DNA from: an uncultured Clostridia bacterium
Lineage (GTDB): Bacteria > Bacillota > Clostridia > Oscillospirales > Ruminococcaceae
DNA length: 64,000 bases
NCBI GenBank assembly: GCA_947584375.1
Contig: CANPWL010000004.1
Location: 1-64,000, forward strand
Direction: 5' to 3'
Part shown: in pieces, positions 34,861 to 44,399 of the stretch
Layout: every line of letters starts with the position of its first letter
Numbering within the stretch: position 1 is the stretch's first letter
Notes under the pieces: model-generated
The model's database searches: none
Seen by the model: the letters and a program-made list of their open reading frames with translations, nothing else
Told to the model about the DNA's origin: nothing
Position numbers and translations under genes: made by a program

Positions 34861-35577
34861 CTACTTCTTATTTTTATTTATAATAACGGTTTCATACTTT
34901 TTAGTTTTAAGGTCTATGAATCTTACAAAAAGAGAAACCTTATTATCCTCATATAAGCTTTTCCAAAGAGAATCAGAAAATTCGTTTATATCATTTGGTA
35001 TTGATATTTTCTTAGGCTCGCCTTCAAAGCTTGGCAATGGATTTCCGTCACCCATGTATGTGTGAATAAACCTGCCTTCGCCGTTAAGAGGATTTGTGTA
35101 TGAATAGGTAAATCTCTCACATGATTCAGGACTCCCACTTGCTGATTTTATAATAGAAAGTGCATAATTATATGTATCGTCCTCAATATGCATAATTCCC
35201 GAAATGCGAGGAGTGTAGTTGGGAGCGTCGTCCTCAAACTCACGGGTACGAAGAGCCTGTTCAAAGGTTTGCTGCTTATCCATCATCTCATAAATGGTGT
35301 CAGTCTGATCACCGTTTGTAACAATGGTTTTGTTCCCCAAAACTCTTACCGGTGAGTATATAATAAGGTGTGGATCTGTAAGCAGAGAGGGGTCGAATGC
35401 CTCTGTTTTAATACCGTCAGCCGTTTTGGTGAATATCCTGTTTCTTGAATTTACGCTTCGTCCCATAATGAAGTAAGCAGTAACTGCATTTTTTCCGTCG
35501 GCTGATTTGCCGATTATTATTCCTCTGCCTGGATAGGGATTGCTTTTAAGTTCCTCATAAATGTCGATAGTTTTCAT
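34861..35577 (-). CDS. purO: IMP cyclohydrolase, PurO type
   Basis: The 238-residue protein resembles the PurO/IMP cyclohydrolase family (PF07826), first known from archaea and also present in some Clostridia. Features are YPGRGIIIGKSADGKNAVTAYFIMGRS near the N-terminus, SRNRIF, and the segment SGIMHIEDDTYNYALSIIKSASG. It would close the ring of FAICAR to give IMP, the last step of the pathway. Position directly before the transformylase-only purH supports this. Confidence 0.9.
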   Translation of the reverse strand: MKTIDIYEELKSNPYPGRGIIIGKSADGKNAVTAYFIMGRSVNSRNRIFTKTADGIKTEAFDPSLLTDPHLIIYSPVRVLGNKTIVTNGDQTDTIYEMMDKQQTFEQALRTREFEDDAPNYTPRISGIMHIEDDTYNYALSIIKSASGSPESCERFTYSYTNPLNGEGRFIHTYMGDGNPLPSFEGEPKKISIPNDINEFSDSLWKSLYEDNKVSLFVRFIDLKTKKYETVIINKNKK

Positions 35578-35612
35578 ATCTGTTCCTCCTGAGTGTTTAA
35601 TATTATATAGTC

Positions 35613-36236
35613 TTACTTAACGTATGCTTTATTATTCTTAACCTCTATTCTGTTTTCGCAGAAAAGCGATACGGCTTTAGGAAGTATAACCCACTCAGCT
35701 TCCTCCATAACTCGTCTTTGCAAAGTTTCCGGAGTATCATCATTTCTTACCTCAACAGCTTTTTGCAGAATTATAGGACCTCCGTCACATTCCTCAGTTA
35801 CAAAATGAATAGTGGCTCCTGTGAGTTTAACTCCTTTTTTGAGAACTTCTTCGTGAACATGAAGCCCGTAATATCCCTTTCCGCAGAAAGATGGGATTAG
35901 CGATGGATGAACATTCATCATTTTGTTTGGGAAAGCTTTAACGATTTGCTCGTCCAAAATAGTCATAAAGCCGGCATAAACAACAAGTTCAGCTTTTTCT
36001 TCTATAAGAGCATTGGTTACAGCTCTTGTATATTCGCTTACGCTGTTATAATTCTTTCTTGGAATAACTCTTGTCGAAATATTATTTTGCTTAGCCCGTT
36101 CAAGAGCATAAGCATCCTCTTTAGACGAAATAACACTGGTTATTTTTCCGTTTTTAATAATTCCGCTGTTCTGAGCGTCAATAAGAGCCTGAAGATTAGT
36201 TCCTCCACCGGAAACTAATACTGCGATGTTTTTCAT
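35613..36236 (-). CDS. purN: phosphoribosylglycinamide formyltransferase
   Basis: A 207-residue folate-dependent enzyme adding formyl to GAR. N-terminal AVLVSGGGTNLQALID, the HPSLIPSFCGKGYYG loop with the catalytic His, and the TGATIHFVTEECDGGPII motif with the catalytic Asp. The longer frame from 36272 is rejected because the family begins at the MKNIAVLV sequence. Confidence 0.96.
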   Translation of the reverse strand: MKNIAVLVSGGGTNLQALIDAQNSGIIKNGKITSVISSKEDAYALERAKQNNISTRVIPRKNYNSVSEYTRAVTNALIEEKAELVVYAGFMTILDEQIVKAFPNKMMNVHPSLIPSFCGKGYYGLHVHEEVLKKGVKLTGATIHFVTEECDGGPIILQKAVEVRNDDTPETLQRRVMEEAEWVILPKAVSLFCENRIEVKNNKAYVK

Positions 36237-36242
36237 TATTTT

Positions 36243-36297
36243 ATCACTTGTCCTTTCAGAAGCAAGATGCAAAAAGTAAGATGCAAGAAGTAAATTT
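36243..36297. repeat. short GCAAGA-type linker repeat
   Basis: Between purM and purN the plus strand reads AGAAGCAAGATGCAAAAAG then TAAGATGCAAGAAG, copies of a short purine-rich unit that also appears beside the large repeats at 7.25, 10.9, 39.07 and 60.2 kb. Confidence 0.5.
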
Positions 36298-36301
36298 GCT
36301 G

Positions 36302-37336
36302 TTATACAATAATAACTCCTTCGTCGCTCTTAACTAACTCCCCAAGTACATATGCTTCTTCACCTGTGGCTTTGATAGCCTCTATTGCCTTGTCTGCATC
36401 GTTCTTGTCAACGACAACAGTCATTCCCACACCCATATTAAATGTGTTGAACATATCTCTCTCAGGTATTTTTCCGGTGCTTGCAATAACCTCGAATATA
36501 GGAAGAACCTGCACCGCAGATTTATCAATCTTAGCTGAAATGCCTTCAGGAAGAGAGCGTGGAATGTTTTCATAAAAGCCTCCGCCGGTGATATGAGAAA
36601 TTGATTTTATTGTACATACTTCAAGAGCGTTCATAATTGCTTTTACATAGATTTTAGTAGGTGTTAGCAGTGTATCGCCAAGCGTAGCGCCAAGCTCGCT
36701 GATATGTCTTGCTAGATTTGACTCACTTACTGAGAACACCTTTCTAACAAGCGAAAATCCGTTTGAGTGAACTCCGCTTGACTTAATGCCAATTATTATG
36801 TCGCCTTCCTTTTGGGTATCGGGTTTTAAGATTTTGTCCTTGTCAACAACTCCAACAGAGAAACCTGCAAGGTCATACTCGTCCTCAGGATAAAAGCCGG
36901 GCATCTCAGCTGTCTCACCGCCTATCAGAGCACAGCCTGACTGAATACAGCCCTCTGCAACTCCTGACACTATATCGGCTACCTTTTCAGGAATATTCTT
37001 ACCCACTGCGATATAGTCTAAAAAGAACTGAGGTTTAGCACCGCAGCATATGATATCATTTACGCACATTGCAACGCAGTCGATACCGACTGTGTTATGC
37101 TTATCCATTAAAAAGGCGATTTTCAGTTTTGTGCCGACGCCGTCTGTTCCCGATACAAGAACAGGTTTACTTATGCCTGTAAGATCAAGCTCATAAAGAC
37201 CTCCAAATCCACCCAGTCCGGAAAGCACATTGGAAGTCATTGTTTTTGCAACGTGTTGTTTCATAAGTTCAACAGCCTTATATCCGGCAGTTACGTCAAC
37301 ACCTGCTTCTTTATAACTGTTTGAAAAACTCTTCAT
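36302..37336 (-). CDS. purM: phosphoribosylformylglycinamidine cyclo-ligase
   Basis: AIR synthetase, 344 residues. Signatures include [33 protein letters not shown], the metal-binding [11 protein letters not shown] and [13 protein letters not shown]. Spacing of 22 bases to purF indicates co-transcription. Confidence 0.97.
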   Translation of the reverse strand: MKSFSNSYKEAGVDVTAGYKAVELMKQHVAKTMTSNVLSGLGGFGGLYELDLTGISKPVLVSGTDGVGTKLKIAFLMDKHNTVGIDCVAMCVNDIICCGAKPQFFLDYIAVGKNIPEKVADIVSGVAEGCIQSGCALIGGETAEMPGFYPEDEYDLAGFSVGVVDKDKILKPDTQKEGDIIIGIKSSGVHSNGFSLVRKVFSVSESNLARHISELGATLGDTLLTPTKIYVKAIMNALEVCTIKSISHITGGGFYENIPRSLPEGISAKIDKSAVQVLPIFEVIASTGKIPERDMFNTFNMGVGMTVVVDKNDADKAIEAIKATGEEAYVLGELVKSDEGVIIV

Positions 37337-37358
37337 AATTTAATGCACCTCATTAGTT

Positions 37359-38804
37359 TTATTCAATATTAAGCGTTAGCTGATTGTTGTTTATCTTTGA
37401 TTCAAACTTATCCTTAGGCATTTCTTTTGGAACTTCAATAGGATAATTTTCATTAAAGCAGCCTACGCAGAAATCACAATGCGAAATTCCTGCAAGCTTT
37501 TTGACATTTTCAATGCTGAGGTAACCCAGACTGTCTGCTCCTATACTTTCACATATCTCGTCAATGGAATTTTTTTGGCAGGCAATAAGTTTATCTTTGC
37601 TGTCTATATCTGTTCCGAAATAGCAGGGAGCAATAAACGGAGGGCAGGAAACACGTACGTGGACTTCTTTTGCTCCTGCGTCACGAAGCAGATTTACAAT
37701 TCTTCTCATTGTAGTGCCTCTTACAATGCTGTCATCTATCATAACAACTTTCTTGCCTTTGACTGTATTTGAAACTACATTAAGTTTTATCTTAACAGAG
37801 TTAGTACGCTCAAGCTGAGTAGGCTGAATAAATGTTCTTCCTATATATCTGTTTTTTATAAATCCTACTCCATAGGGTATACCGCTTGCATTTGCAAAGC
37901 CTAGAGCCGCGTCAAGCCCGGAATCAGGAACGCCTATTACTACATCAGCGTCGCATGGATGCTCCTGCCATAGGAATTTTCCTGCACGAAGTCTTGCTTT
38001 GTGAACGCTAGAGCCTTCGATAACTGAATCGGGTCTTGCGAAATAAACATATTCAAAAACGCAGATAGTTCCCTTGTTACCGCAATGTGTATCAATGCTT
38101 CTCATACCGTTTTTGTCAATGACAACTATCTCTCCCGGCTTTATATCACGAATAAATTTAGCGCCCATACTTTCAAAAGCGCAGGATTCTGAAGATACAA
38201 CATAGCCGTTTGAAGTCTTACCAAGACACAGCGGACGAAAACCGTTAGGGTCACGAGCCGCGATCAGCTTGGTAGGGGACATAACTAAAATTGAGTATGC
38301 ACCTTTTATTTTATTCATTGCCTTGTCAACTGCTTCTTCAATGGAACCGCAGACAAGACGCTGTTCGGTTATCGCATATGAAATGACTTCAGTATCGTTT
38401 GTGTTGTGGAATATAGCGCCTTTTAGTTCATATTCTTCTCTTAGCTGAAGAGCGTTGACCAAATTGCCGTTATGTGCAATTGACATAGGTCCCTTAATAT
38501 GACGAACGACCAACGGCTGTGCATTTGAGCGATTTGAATTTCCGGTCGTTGAATATCTGACGTGTCCGATAGCTATCTGACCGTTTCCCAATTTTGAGAG
38601 AGTTTCATGATTAAAAACCTCGTGAACAAGACCTAAGTCTCTGTGGTAGTGAAAAAGTCCGTCGTCGTTTACAACTATACCACAGCTTTCCTGTCCTCTG
38701 TGCTGAAGTGCATAAAGACCTACATACACAGATGACGCAACATCAGTTGTTTCGTTAGAGTATATACCGAATACACCGCACTCCTCGTGCAAGCCTTTTT
38801 TCAA
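37359..38804 (-). CDS. purF: amidophosphoribosyltransferase
   Basis: Commits PRPP to purine synthesis. The 481 residues have an N-terminal glutaminase domain beginning after a short propeptide (MKKGLHEE), so that Cys9 in ECGVFGIYS becomes the nucleophile. The PRPP loop VVMIDDSIVRGTT is present, and CxxC-type cysteines near the C-terminus (SHCDFCVGC) match the Fe-S cluster form of B. subtilis PurF. A 344-base repeat array separates it from purC. Confidence 0.97.
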   Translation of the reverse strand: MKKGLHEECGVFGIYSNETTDVASSVYVGLYALQHRGQESCGIVVNDDGLFHYHRDLGLVHEVFNHETLSKLGNGQIAIGHVRYSTTGNSNRSNAQPLVVRHIKGPMSIAHNGNLVNALQLREEYELKGAIFHNTNDTEVISYAITEQRLVCGSIEEAVDKAMNKIKGAYSILVMSPTKLIAARDPNGFRPLCLGKTSNGYVVSSESCAFESMGAKFIRDIKPGEIVVIDKNGMRSIDTHCGNKGTICVFEYVYFARPDSVIEGSSVHKARLRAGKFLWQEHPCDADVVIGVPDSGLDAALGFANASGIPYGVGFIKNRYIGRTFIQPTQLERTNSVKIKLNVVSNTVKGKKVVMIDDSIVRGTTMRRIVNLLRDAGAKEVHVRVSCPPFIAPCYFGTDIDSKDKLIACQKNSIDEICESIGADSLGYLSIENVKKLAGISHCDFCVGCFNENYPIEVPKEMPKDKFESKINNNQLTLNIE

Positions 38805-38825
38805 GTATTATCATTCCTTCCTCAA

Positions 38826-39060
38826 CTGGCGAGCCGCCAGTGGTTCTTCCGCCTATAATAATTTTATTAATGTATGACATTGAGTAACGGCGGACTAGCA
38901 CTTTTACGTAAGAAACCAGATATAAGACTAGCGAGCCGCCAGTGGTTCTTCCGCATATTATAATTTAATTAATGTATGACATTGAGTAACGGCGGACTAG
39001 CACTTTTACGTAAGAAACCAGATATAAGACTGGCGAGCCGCCAGTGGTTCTTCCGCATAT
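38826..39060. repeat. tandem 102-bp intergenic repeats in the pur operon
   Basis: Units begin at 38826, 38928 and 39030, exactly 102 bp apart; the third is partial. Each starts TGGCGAGCCGCCA (5-bp stem, AGC loop; the second has TAGCG), then has CCGCC (or CCGCA) and AT-rich sequence with ATTAATGTATGACATTGAG, closing at AACGGCGG, then a TTTTACGTAAGAAACCAGAT linker. The following 39061-39148 is GCAAGAAGCAAGATGCAAG-type sequence. No gene in the whole gap. Confidence 0.9.
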
Positions 39061-39148
39061 TAGATGCAAGAATCAAGAAGCAAGATGCAAGACCTTAGTA
39101 TTTTACTTGCTTTTAATATTATAGTTTATAACTTCTTACTTCTAATAT

Positions 39149-39868
39149 CTAACCTCTATTCTCTAGCCGTCTCATAATTTCCTGATAAGCGTCTTCTACG
39201 CCGCCCATATCTCTGCGGAAGCGGTCTTTATCCAATTTTTCGTAGGTTTTAGAATCCCAAAAACGGCAGGTGTCGGGAGAGATCTCGTCAGCGAGAATTA
39301 TCTGATCGTGGAACCTGCCAAATTCAATTTTAAAGTCTATTAAATCAATGTTAAGCTCTTTAAAGAACTTCAGCATAAAATCGTTTACCTTAAACGCATA
39401 ATTAGTTATAGTTTCAATTTCCTCTTCGGTTGCAAGGTCAAGACCGAGTGCGTAGTATTTATTTATAAAAGGGTCTCCCAGATCATCGTTTTTATAGCTG
39501 AACTCCAATGTAGGTGTTTTAAGAGGAGTACCCTCTGCAATGCCTAACTTCTTTGAAAAGCTGCCTGCCGCAACATTTCTCACAATAACCTCAAGCGGTA
39601 CAATTTCAACCTTCTTGACGATAGTTTCACGGTCGTTTATCTCTTCAACTAAGTGAGTTGGAATACCTTCCTTTTCTAACAGCTTGAACATAAAGTTTGT
39701 CATTCTGTTGTTGATAGAACCCTTGCCTGCGATAGTACCTTTCTTTTCACCGTTGAATGCGGTTGCATCGTCCTTGTAGTCAACGATAACAAGGTCAGGA
39801 TCATTTGTGGCATAGACCTTCTTTGCCTTTCCCTCATAAAGCAGTTCGCCTTTAATAATGTTTTCCAT
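39149..39868 (-). CDS. purC: SAICAR synthetase
   Basis: Joins aspartate to CAIR. The 239 residues are normal for bacterial PurC; motifs are [50 protein letters not shown] and the aspartate-rich [17 protein letters not shown] precedes the ATG. Confidence 0.97.
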   Translation of the reverse strand: MENIIKGELLYEGKAKKVYATNDPDLVIVDYKDDATAFNGEKKGTIAGKGSINNRMTNFMFKLLEKEGIPTHLVEEINDRETIVKKVEIVPLEVIVRNVAAGSFSKKLGIAEGTPLKTPTLEFSYKNDDLGDPFINKYYALGLDLATEEEIETITNYAFKVNDFMLKFFKELNIDLIDFKIEFGRFHDQIILADEISPDTCRFWDSKTYEKLDKDRFRRDMGGVEDAYQEIMRRLENRG

Positions 39869-39938
39869 ATCAGTTTCCTCCTGTTTTATAAAATTTTCAG
39901 TTTTTCAGAAATAATATTTTACTCATATGTTAAGAGCG

Positions 39939-40766
39939 TCAACGCATTTTATCTATCTGTTTTATAGCTATAAGCGTATCCATACAGTGCTTATGCGGAA
40001 CACCGCCGCTGTTACAGTCAAAAATCCTTTCGCTGCAAAACTCAATACGCCAATCTGAATAGTGTGTAAAAAGCTCACCTGAGCTCCATTTAGTAGCAGA
40101 AGTTTCCTTATCTGAAGGACGCTCAATAAACGGTTTTTTTACAAAAACATTCATAGCGTGAAGTCCGCCGTTTGATGTATGCTGTTTATAGTTTTCAAGA
40201 ATTTCCGTTCTCAGCTTAGGCGGAATATAATGCAATGCACCTGAACAGAATATAATATCAAACTCGTTTTCAAGCCTAAAATCAAGCATATCTGCACGAA
40301 AGAAATTGACCTCAGTATTCATTCCGTCAGCAAGACGTCGTGCTTTTTCAAGTCCTGATTCGGCAGCATCAAATGCAGTAACGTTGTAGCCGTTTCGTGC
40401 AAAGAACACCGCATTCTTTCCCTCGCCGCAGGCGATATCAAGCAGTCTTAGCGGGGGAGGGAGAAGTTTCATTACCACATAGCACATATTTGACGGCATA
40501 ATTCCCCAGTAGTAAGCCCGACTTTTGTAACGCTCCTCATAGTCGGTAATTTTTCTTTGCTCTGCGGCATAGCCCAACAGAGAATCAATATCGCACCGCA
40601 GGGCATTTGCAAGCAGGGGAAGAACAGAAACATCAGGAGCTGAAATCCCATTTTCCCACTTTGAAACTGCCTGAAACGATACGTTTACAAGCTCAGCCAG
40701 CTTTTCCTGAGTAAGACCCTGCTTTTTTCTTAGAGCATAAATATTTTTGCCTATTATGTTATTCAT
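39939..40766 (-). CDS. HTH-XRE + SAM methyltransferase fusion
   Basis: About 275 residues. The first ~65 form an XRE/Cro helix-turn-helix (ALRKKQGLTQEKLAELVNVS and FQAVSKWENG), and the rest a class I methyltransferase with the glycine motif LLDIACGEGKNAVFFARNGY and acidic motif II, of the TehB-like type. The start at 40766 is chosen because it opens the HTH domain directly; the frame runs upstream without a domain. It lies between purE and purC and could regulate the operon or modify a small molecule. No ligand is visible. Confidence 0.85.
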   Translation of the reverse strand: MNNIIGKNIYALRKKQGLTQEKLAELVNVSFQAVSKWENGISAPDVSVLPLLANALRCDIDSLLGYAAEQRKITDYEERYKSRAYYWGIMPSNMCYVVMKLLPPPLRLLDIACGEGKNAVFFARNGYNVTAFDAAESGLEKARRLADGMNTEVNFFRADMLDFRLENEFDIIFCSGALHYIPPKLRTEILENYKQHTSNGGLHAMNVFVKKPFIERPSDKETSATKWSSGELFTHYSDWRIEFCSERIFDCNSGGVPHKHCMDTLIAIKQIDKMR

Positions 40767-40866
40767 AGCGGCACCAACCTTTCTACGACTTATTTTATAG
40801 CCGTTTTGTGACAGCCGCAATAACTTATGTTTAGAACGCAAGTGAAAATTCAACCGTCAGTAGAAA

Positions 40867-41361
40867 TTAAAGCTTAGAAATTTCCTCCTGAAGTGCTTCG
40901 TCCTTAGCCTTTACGCCTTCGACCATTTCTGCCTTAGCCTTTTCCAGCTTGTCTGCAAGATTGTCGTCAGAAAGCGAAAGCATCTGAATTGCCAGCAGTG
41001 CTGCGTTTTTCGCTCCGTTTACCGCAACGGTGGCAACGGGTATACCGCTTGGCATCTGAACTGTTGCTAAAAGAGCGTCTAAGCCGTCGAATGTGGATTT
41101 TATAGGTATTCCAATTACAGGCAGAGTAGTGTTGCCTGCTAAAACACCAGCTAGGTGAGCCGCCATACCTGCTGCTGCGATAATAACACCAAAGCCGTTT
41201 TTCTTTGCGTTCTTAGCAAAGGATGCTGCAAGTTCAGGTGTTCTGTGAGCGGACATAATGTGCGCCTCATAGGGAACGCCGTAATTATCAAGCTCTTTAA
41301 TTGCCTTTGATACAATAGGAAAGTCGCTGTCGCTTCCCATAATAACTGCAACCTTTTTCAT
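40867..41361 (-). CDS. purE: N5-CAIR mutase (PurE) or class II AIR carboxylase
   Basis: A 164-residue PurE: VAVIMGSDSDFPI at 4-16, AHRTPE with the catalytic His at about 40-45, and GMAAHLAGVLAGNTTLPVIG. No purK is present in the operon; the class I/class II decision (bicarbonate with PurK or CO2 directly) is left open. First gene of the operon, preceded by a terminator-like leader hairpin. Confidence 0.94.
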   Translation of the reverse strand: MKKVAVIMGSDSDFPIVSKAIKELDNYGVPYEAHIMSAHRTPELAASFAKNAKKNGFGVIIAAAGMAAHLAGVLAGNTTLPVIGIPIKSTFDGLDALLATVQMPSGIPVATVAVNGAKNAALLAIQMLSLSDDNLADKLEKAKAEMVEGVKAKDEALQEEISKL

Positions 41362-41388
41362 ATAGTACCTCCGTTTAAAATTGACAGT

Positions 41389-41426
41389 AAAAAAACTGCA
41401 ACATCTCTGTCGCAGTTAAAATTATA
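41389..41426 (-). promoter_or_regulatory. purE: purE promoter -10 and leader attenuator-like hairpin
   Basis: On the minus strand a TATAAT (41426-41421) is followed within a few bases by AACTGCGACA, loop GAGA, TGTTGCAGTT (10 bp, one G-U), then a T-run at 41395-41389, 28 bases before the purE start. This looks like an intrinsic terminator in the leader. The -35 is unclear (TTGCAC with a 19-base spacer). Confidence 0.55.
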
Positions 41427-41710
41427 CTATTATTTTGTTGTTTGAGTGCAATGAAGACAGGCAACATTCTGAAAGTTTTGCTGAAGAACGGTTACCTGAA
41501 AAGCTGTATGAAGATTTATAGTGTCTGCCAATAAAAATAAATGCCATACACTTTACCTCAATTCAACCAAAATTACTACAATTTATATTGTACTCCAGTT
41601 TAAGAAAAATTGCAACTCCTTTTGCTATAAAATTTATGCTGATATTATTTTAATTTATTGTTAAATTTGCATATTACATATTTTTTATGCAAAATACTGT
41701 TAATCCATAA
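41427..41710. other. gene-less stretch upstream of purE
   Basis: AT-rich. The plus strand contains a protein-like fragment with no start (around 41440-41520: SFAEERLPEKLYEDL then stop), possibly a decayed gene end. No known purine riboswitch core was recognised. Confidence 0.3.
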
Positions 41711-41929
41711 TTAACTGAAGCGGTTATTTGCGAAACCGGTTTTTGAAGATGAATTATTCTTGGCAAAGTTTCCTGCAAATGCCTGCATTTCACTTTTTGA
41801 GTGGATTTTGTGGCTTTGCTCAATTATGCGCTGTTTCTGTTCTTCAGAAAGCGACACGAAATAATTCAGAGCCTCTGGATTTTCAGCAAGCGCAAATGTA
41901 AGTCCAATAGGAATATCCTGCATATACAT
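41711..41929 (-). CDS. small conserved Clostridial protein
   Basis: 72 residues beginning MYMQDIPIGLTFALAENPEA and followed by FVSLSEEQKQRIIEQSHKIH and SKSEMQAFAGNF. This pattern is widespread in small uncharacterised Clostridial proteins. The start at 41929 lies 7 bases after AAAGGAG; the longer frame from 41950 overlaps that site. No signal or membrane span. No function known. Confidence 0.65.
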   Translation of the reverse strand: MYMQDIPIGLTFALAENPEALNYFVSLSEEQKQRIIEQSHKIHSKSEMQAFAGNFAKNNSSSKTGFANNRFS

Positions 41930-42208
41930 AATTTTTCTCCTTTCGTTCAAACTATATCAACAAGATTCTTACACTATTAGTATTTGAAAATATTCTTTTA
42001 TTATGCTATAATGATTTTTGAAAAATTTATCTTATCATAATGGAATATTTAATCATATGTAATGAGAAATTCAATTCAGTAATTCATTTATAAGTTACCG
42101 TATTTTTTAATAAGAAATTTTTTGATGGCTTGAGGGTCAGGGAAGAGTCATAAAAGACTTTTATGTATTATATTTTCAGATGCTGAATAAAGGAGCAGAT
42201 CAAACAAA

Positions 42209-43075
42209 TTGGAAAAATTGACTGACATAAGCGTTATAAAAGCATTGATGAAAAAGCACGGTTTTGAGTTCTCAAAAAGTTTGGGACAGAACTTTCTTAT
42301 AAATCCAAGCGTCTGTCCGAGAATCGCCGAAACGGGAAACGCAAAGCAGGGCTTTGGAATAATAGAAATAGGAACAGGTATTGGCGTTTTGACAGCTGAG
42401 CTTGCCAAGCGTGCTGAAAAGGTAGTAGCCATTGAAATAGACAAGCGTCTTATTCCGATATTGGAGGACACTCTCTCGGATTTTGACAATGTAAAAATTA
42501 TAAACGCCGATGTAATGGATGTTGATTTATCGAAAATAATTGATGAAAATTTCAAGGAACTCGACGTTGCAGTATGTGCAAATCTTCCATATTATATAAC
42601 TTCTCCTGTTATAATGAAGCTTTTAGAGTCAAGACTTCGGATAAAATCAGTGACAGTTATGGTTCAGAAAGAGGCAGGCAGACGTCTTTGTGCTGAAATG
42701 GGTACAAGGGATATGGGTGCTGTGACAGTGGCAGTAAACTATTTTTCCGATCCTAGAATTTTATTTGATGTTTCAAGAGGAAGCTTTATGCCGTCTCCTA
42801 ATGTTGACAGTTGTGTAGTCAGGTTTGATATAAAAGATAGAACACCGGATGGAGTTGATGATGAGAAGTTCTTTTTTAAAGTTGTTAGAGGAGCGTTTTC
42901 ACAGCGTAGAAAAACTCTTTCAAACTCGGTTTCGTTATCTTTTGGAATTGAAAAGTCAGTTGTGATGAAATCAATAGAGCAGGCAGGATTATCATCTAAA
43001 GTACGTCCTGAACAACTGTCGATGGAGGAATTTATACGCTTTTCAAATATATTAAGGAGTTTTATAAGCTTTTAA
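42209..43075 (+). CDS. rsmA: 16S rRNA dimethyladenosine transferase
   Basis: RsmA/KsgA, which dimethylates A1518/A1519 (E. coli numbering) of 16S rRNA. The 288 residues show FSKSLGQNFLINP, the SAM motif IIEIGTGIGVLTAELAKRA, acidic motif VVAIEIDKRL and catalytic NLPYYITSPVI. The start is TTG 42209, with AGGAG about 13 bases upstream. The terminator at 43167-43196 follows. Confidence 0.96.
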   Translation: MEKLTDISVIKALMKKHGFEFSKSLGQNFLINPSVCPRIAETGNAKQGFGIIEIGTGIGVLTAELAKRAEKVVAIEIDKRLIPILEDTLSDFDNVKIINADVMDVDLSKIIDENFKELDVAVCANLPYYITSPVIMKLLESRLRIKSVTVMVQKEAGRRLCAEMGTRDMGAVTVAVNYFSDPRILFDVSRGSFMPSPNVDSCVVRFDIKDRTPDGVDDEKFFFKVVRGAFSQRRKTLSNSVSLSFGIEKSVVMKSIEQAGLSSKVRPEQLSMEEFIRFSNILRSFISF

Positions 43076-43166
43076 TCATGTTTAATTAAATTATAGTTCA
43101 ATAGAAATACATACTGAATTATAAATTAATAACATAAATAACATAATAAATGTTAAACGAATTTCT

Positions 43167-43196
43167 TGCCTTTGGTGATACTGAAGGCATTTTTTT
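43167..43196 (+). terminator. terminator of rsmA
   Basis: TGCCTT (43167-43172) and AAGGCA (43184-43189) with an 11-nt loop and a T7 run at 43190-43196. Confidence 0.75.
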
Positions 43197-43328
43197 ATGC
43201 ATAAAAATCATTATAGCGGTTATGACACTTCACAAAGCTTTCACAATGTTTATATTTTAAATGTGTATAATTAGACATATTTTTATAGTTAAACTGTGAG
43301 TATTTTCACTTTAGGGGGAACAACAAAA

Positions 43329-44330
43329 ATGAATTTTAAGATGGTTCTATGCACAGCATTGTCTTTATTCTGCGTGTGTACTGCACTTTCAGGTTGTACG
43401 GAATCAAAAGATGATAACACGGTGAATGTTGCATTTTTTCCGAACATAACTCATGCACAGGCAATGTTAATGCAGTCGCAAATGACTTTTGAGGACGCTC
43501 TGGGTGATAATTACACCGTTAAGTGGACATCATTCAATGCAGGACCTGCCGAGGTAGAGGCTCTTAAATCAGAGGATATTGATATAGGATATATAGGACC
43601 TGTTCCTGCAATAAGTGCGAATGTTTCAACTAACGGTGACATAAATATAATAGCAGGAGCAACCAACGGCGGACAGGTCCTTATTGCAAGAGAGGACGCC
43701 GGAATAAAGGAAGTCAAAGACCTTGCAAATAAAACAGTGGCAATTCCGCAGGCTGGTAACACACAGCATTTAGCACTTTTAAAGCTTCTATCCGATAACG
43801 GATTAAAAGCTCAGGACAAAGGCGGGAACGTCAATGTAACGGCGGTAAAAAACTCAGAGGTTGAGTCTCTCTTTGACCGGGGAGAGATAGACGCAGCACT
43901 TGTTCCTGAGCCTTGGGGAACAGTTTTGGAAAACAGCGAAAATATTAAAGCGAATGTTGTTTTGAATTATGATGAGATATGGCGTCAGGGCGATTATCCT
44001 GTTGCGGTAGTTGTTGTAAGAAAAGAATTTCAAAAGGAACACCCAGAAATTGTTGAGAAGTTTTTAAAAGCCCACAAGGACGCAACTTTGTATATTCAAC
44101 AGAATATTTCAGAAAGTGCTGAAATTGTAAATAAAAAGATAGAGGAACTTGCAGGTTCTAAAAATGACGACAAGCAGTTTGAAAGTGCATTTTCAAGAAT
44201 TGTATTCACAACAGACGTTTCCAAGGACGCAATAGACGAGTATGCAAAGATAAATCTTGAAGAGGGCTTTATATCAAAGCTTCCTGACGATAAAATAATA
44301 GACGACAGCATAATCAAATCCATTTCATAG
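43329..44330 (+). CDS. ABC transporter substrate-binding lipoprotein (NrtA/SsuA type)
   Basis: 333 residues with lipobox LSGC (Cys at 22 from the ATG 43329), followed by an NMT1/SsuA-like domain with VNVAFFPNITHAQAM, DIGYIGPVPA and VPEPWGTVL, the last a loop found in sulfonate- and nitrate-type binding proteins. The gene opens an operon with an ATPase and a permease and lies next to sulfate activation genes, so a sulfur compound such as a sulfonate or taurine is the likely ligand. The GGGGGAAC before the ATG decides the start. Confidence 0.9.
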   Translation: MNFKMVLCTALSLFCVCTALSGCTESKDDNTVNVAFFPNITHAQAMLMQSQMTFEDALGDNYTVKWTSFNAGPAEVEALKSEDIDIGYIGPVPAISANVSTNGDINIIAGATNGGQVLIAREDAGIKEVKDLANKTVAIPQAGNTQHLALLKLLSDNGLKAQDKGGNVNVTAVKNSEVESLFDRGEIDAALVPEPWGTVLENSENIKANVVLNYDEIWRQGDYPVAVVVVRKEFQKEHPEIVEKFLKAHKDATLYIQQNISESAEIVNKKIEELAGSKNDDKQFESAFSRIVFTTDVSKDAIDEYAKINLEEGFISKLPDDKIIDDSIIKSIS

Positions 44331-44399
44331 AAGATTTGTACTGAATTGTTATATAAATCAGATATATAAAGAAATATAAGTATATGGAGAATGATTAAC

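Noticed and set aside
38826..39060. CRISPR array
   Set aside because: Units are 102 bp and nearly identical over their whole length, with no short repeats separated by unique spacers and no cas genes nearby.
41440..41520. Protein-like fragment ending in EERLPEKLYEDL
   Set aside because: No start codon and only about 30 codons; may be a decayed gene end but cannot be supported.
41362..41710. Purine riboswitch upstream of purE
   Set aside because: No conserved junction segments of the purine aptamer are visible; only a simple hairpin with a T-run was found.
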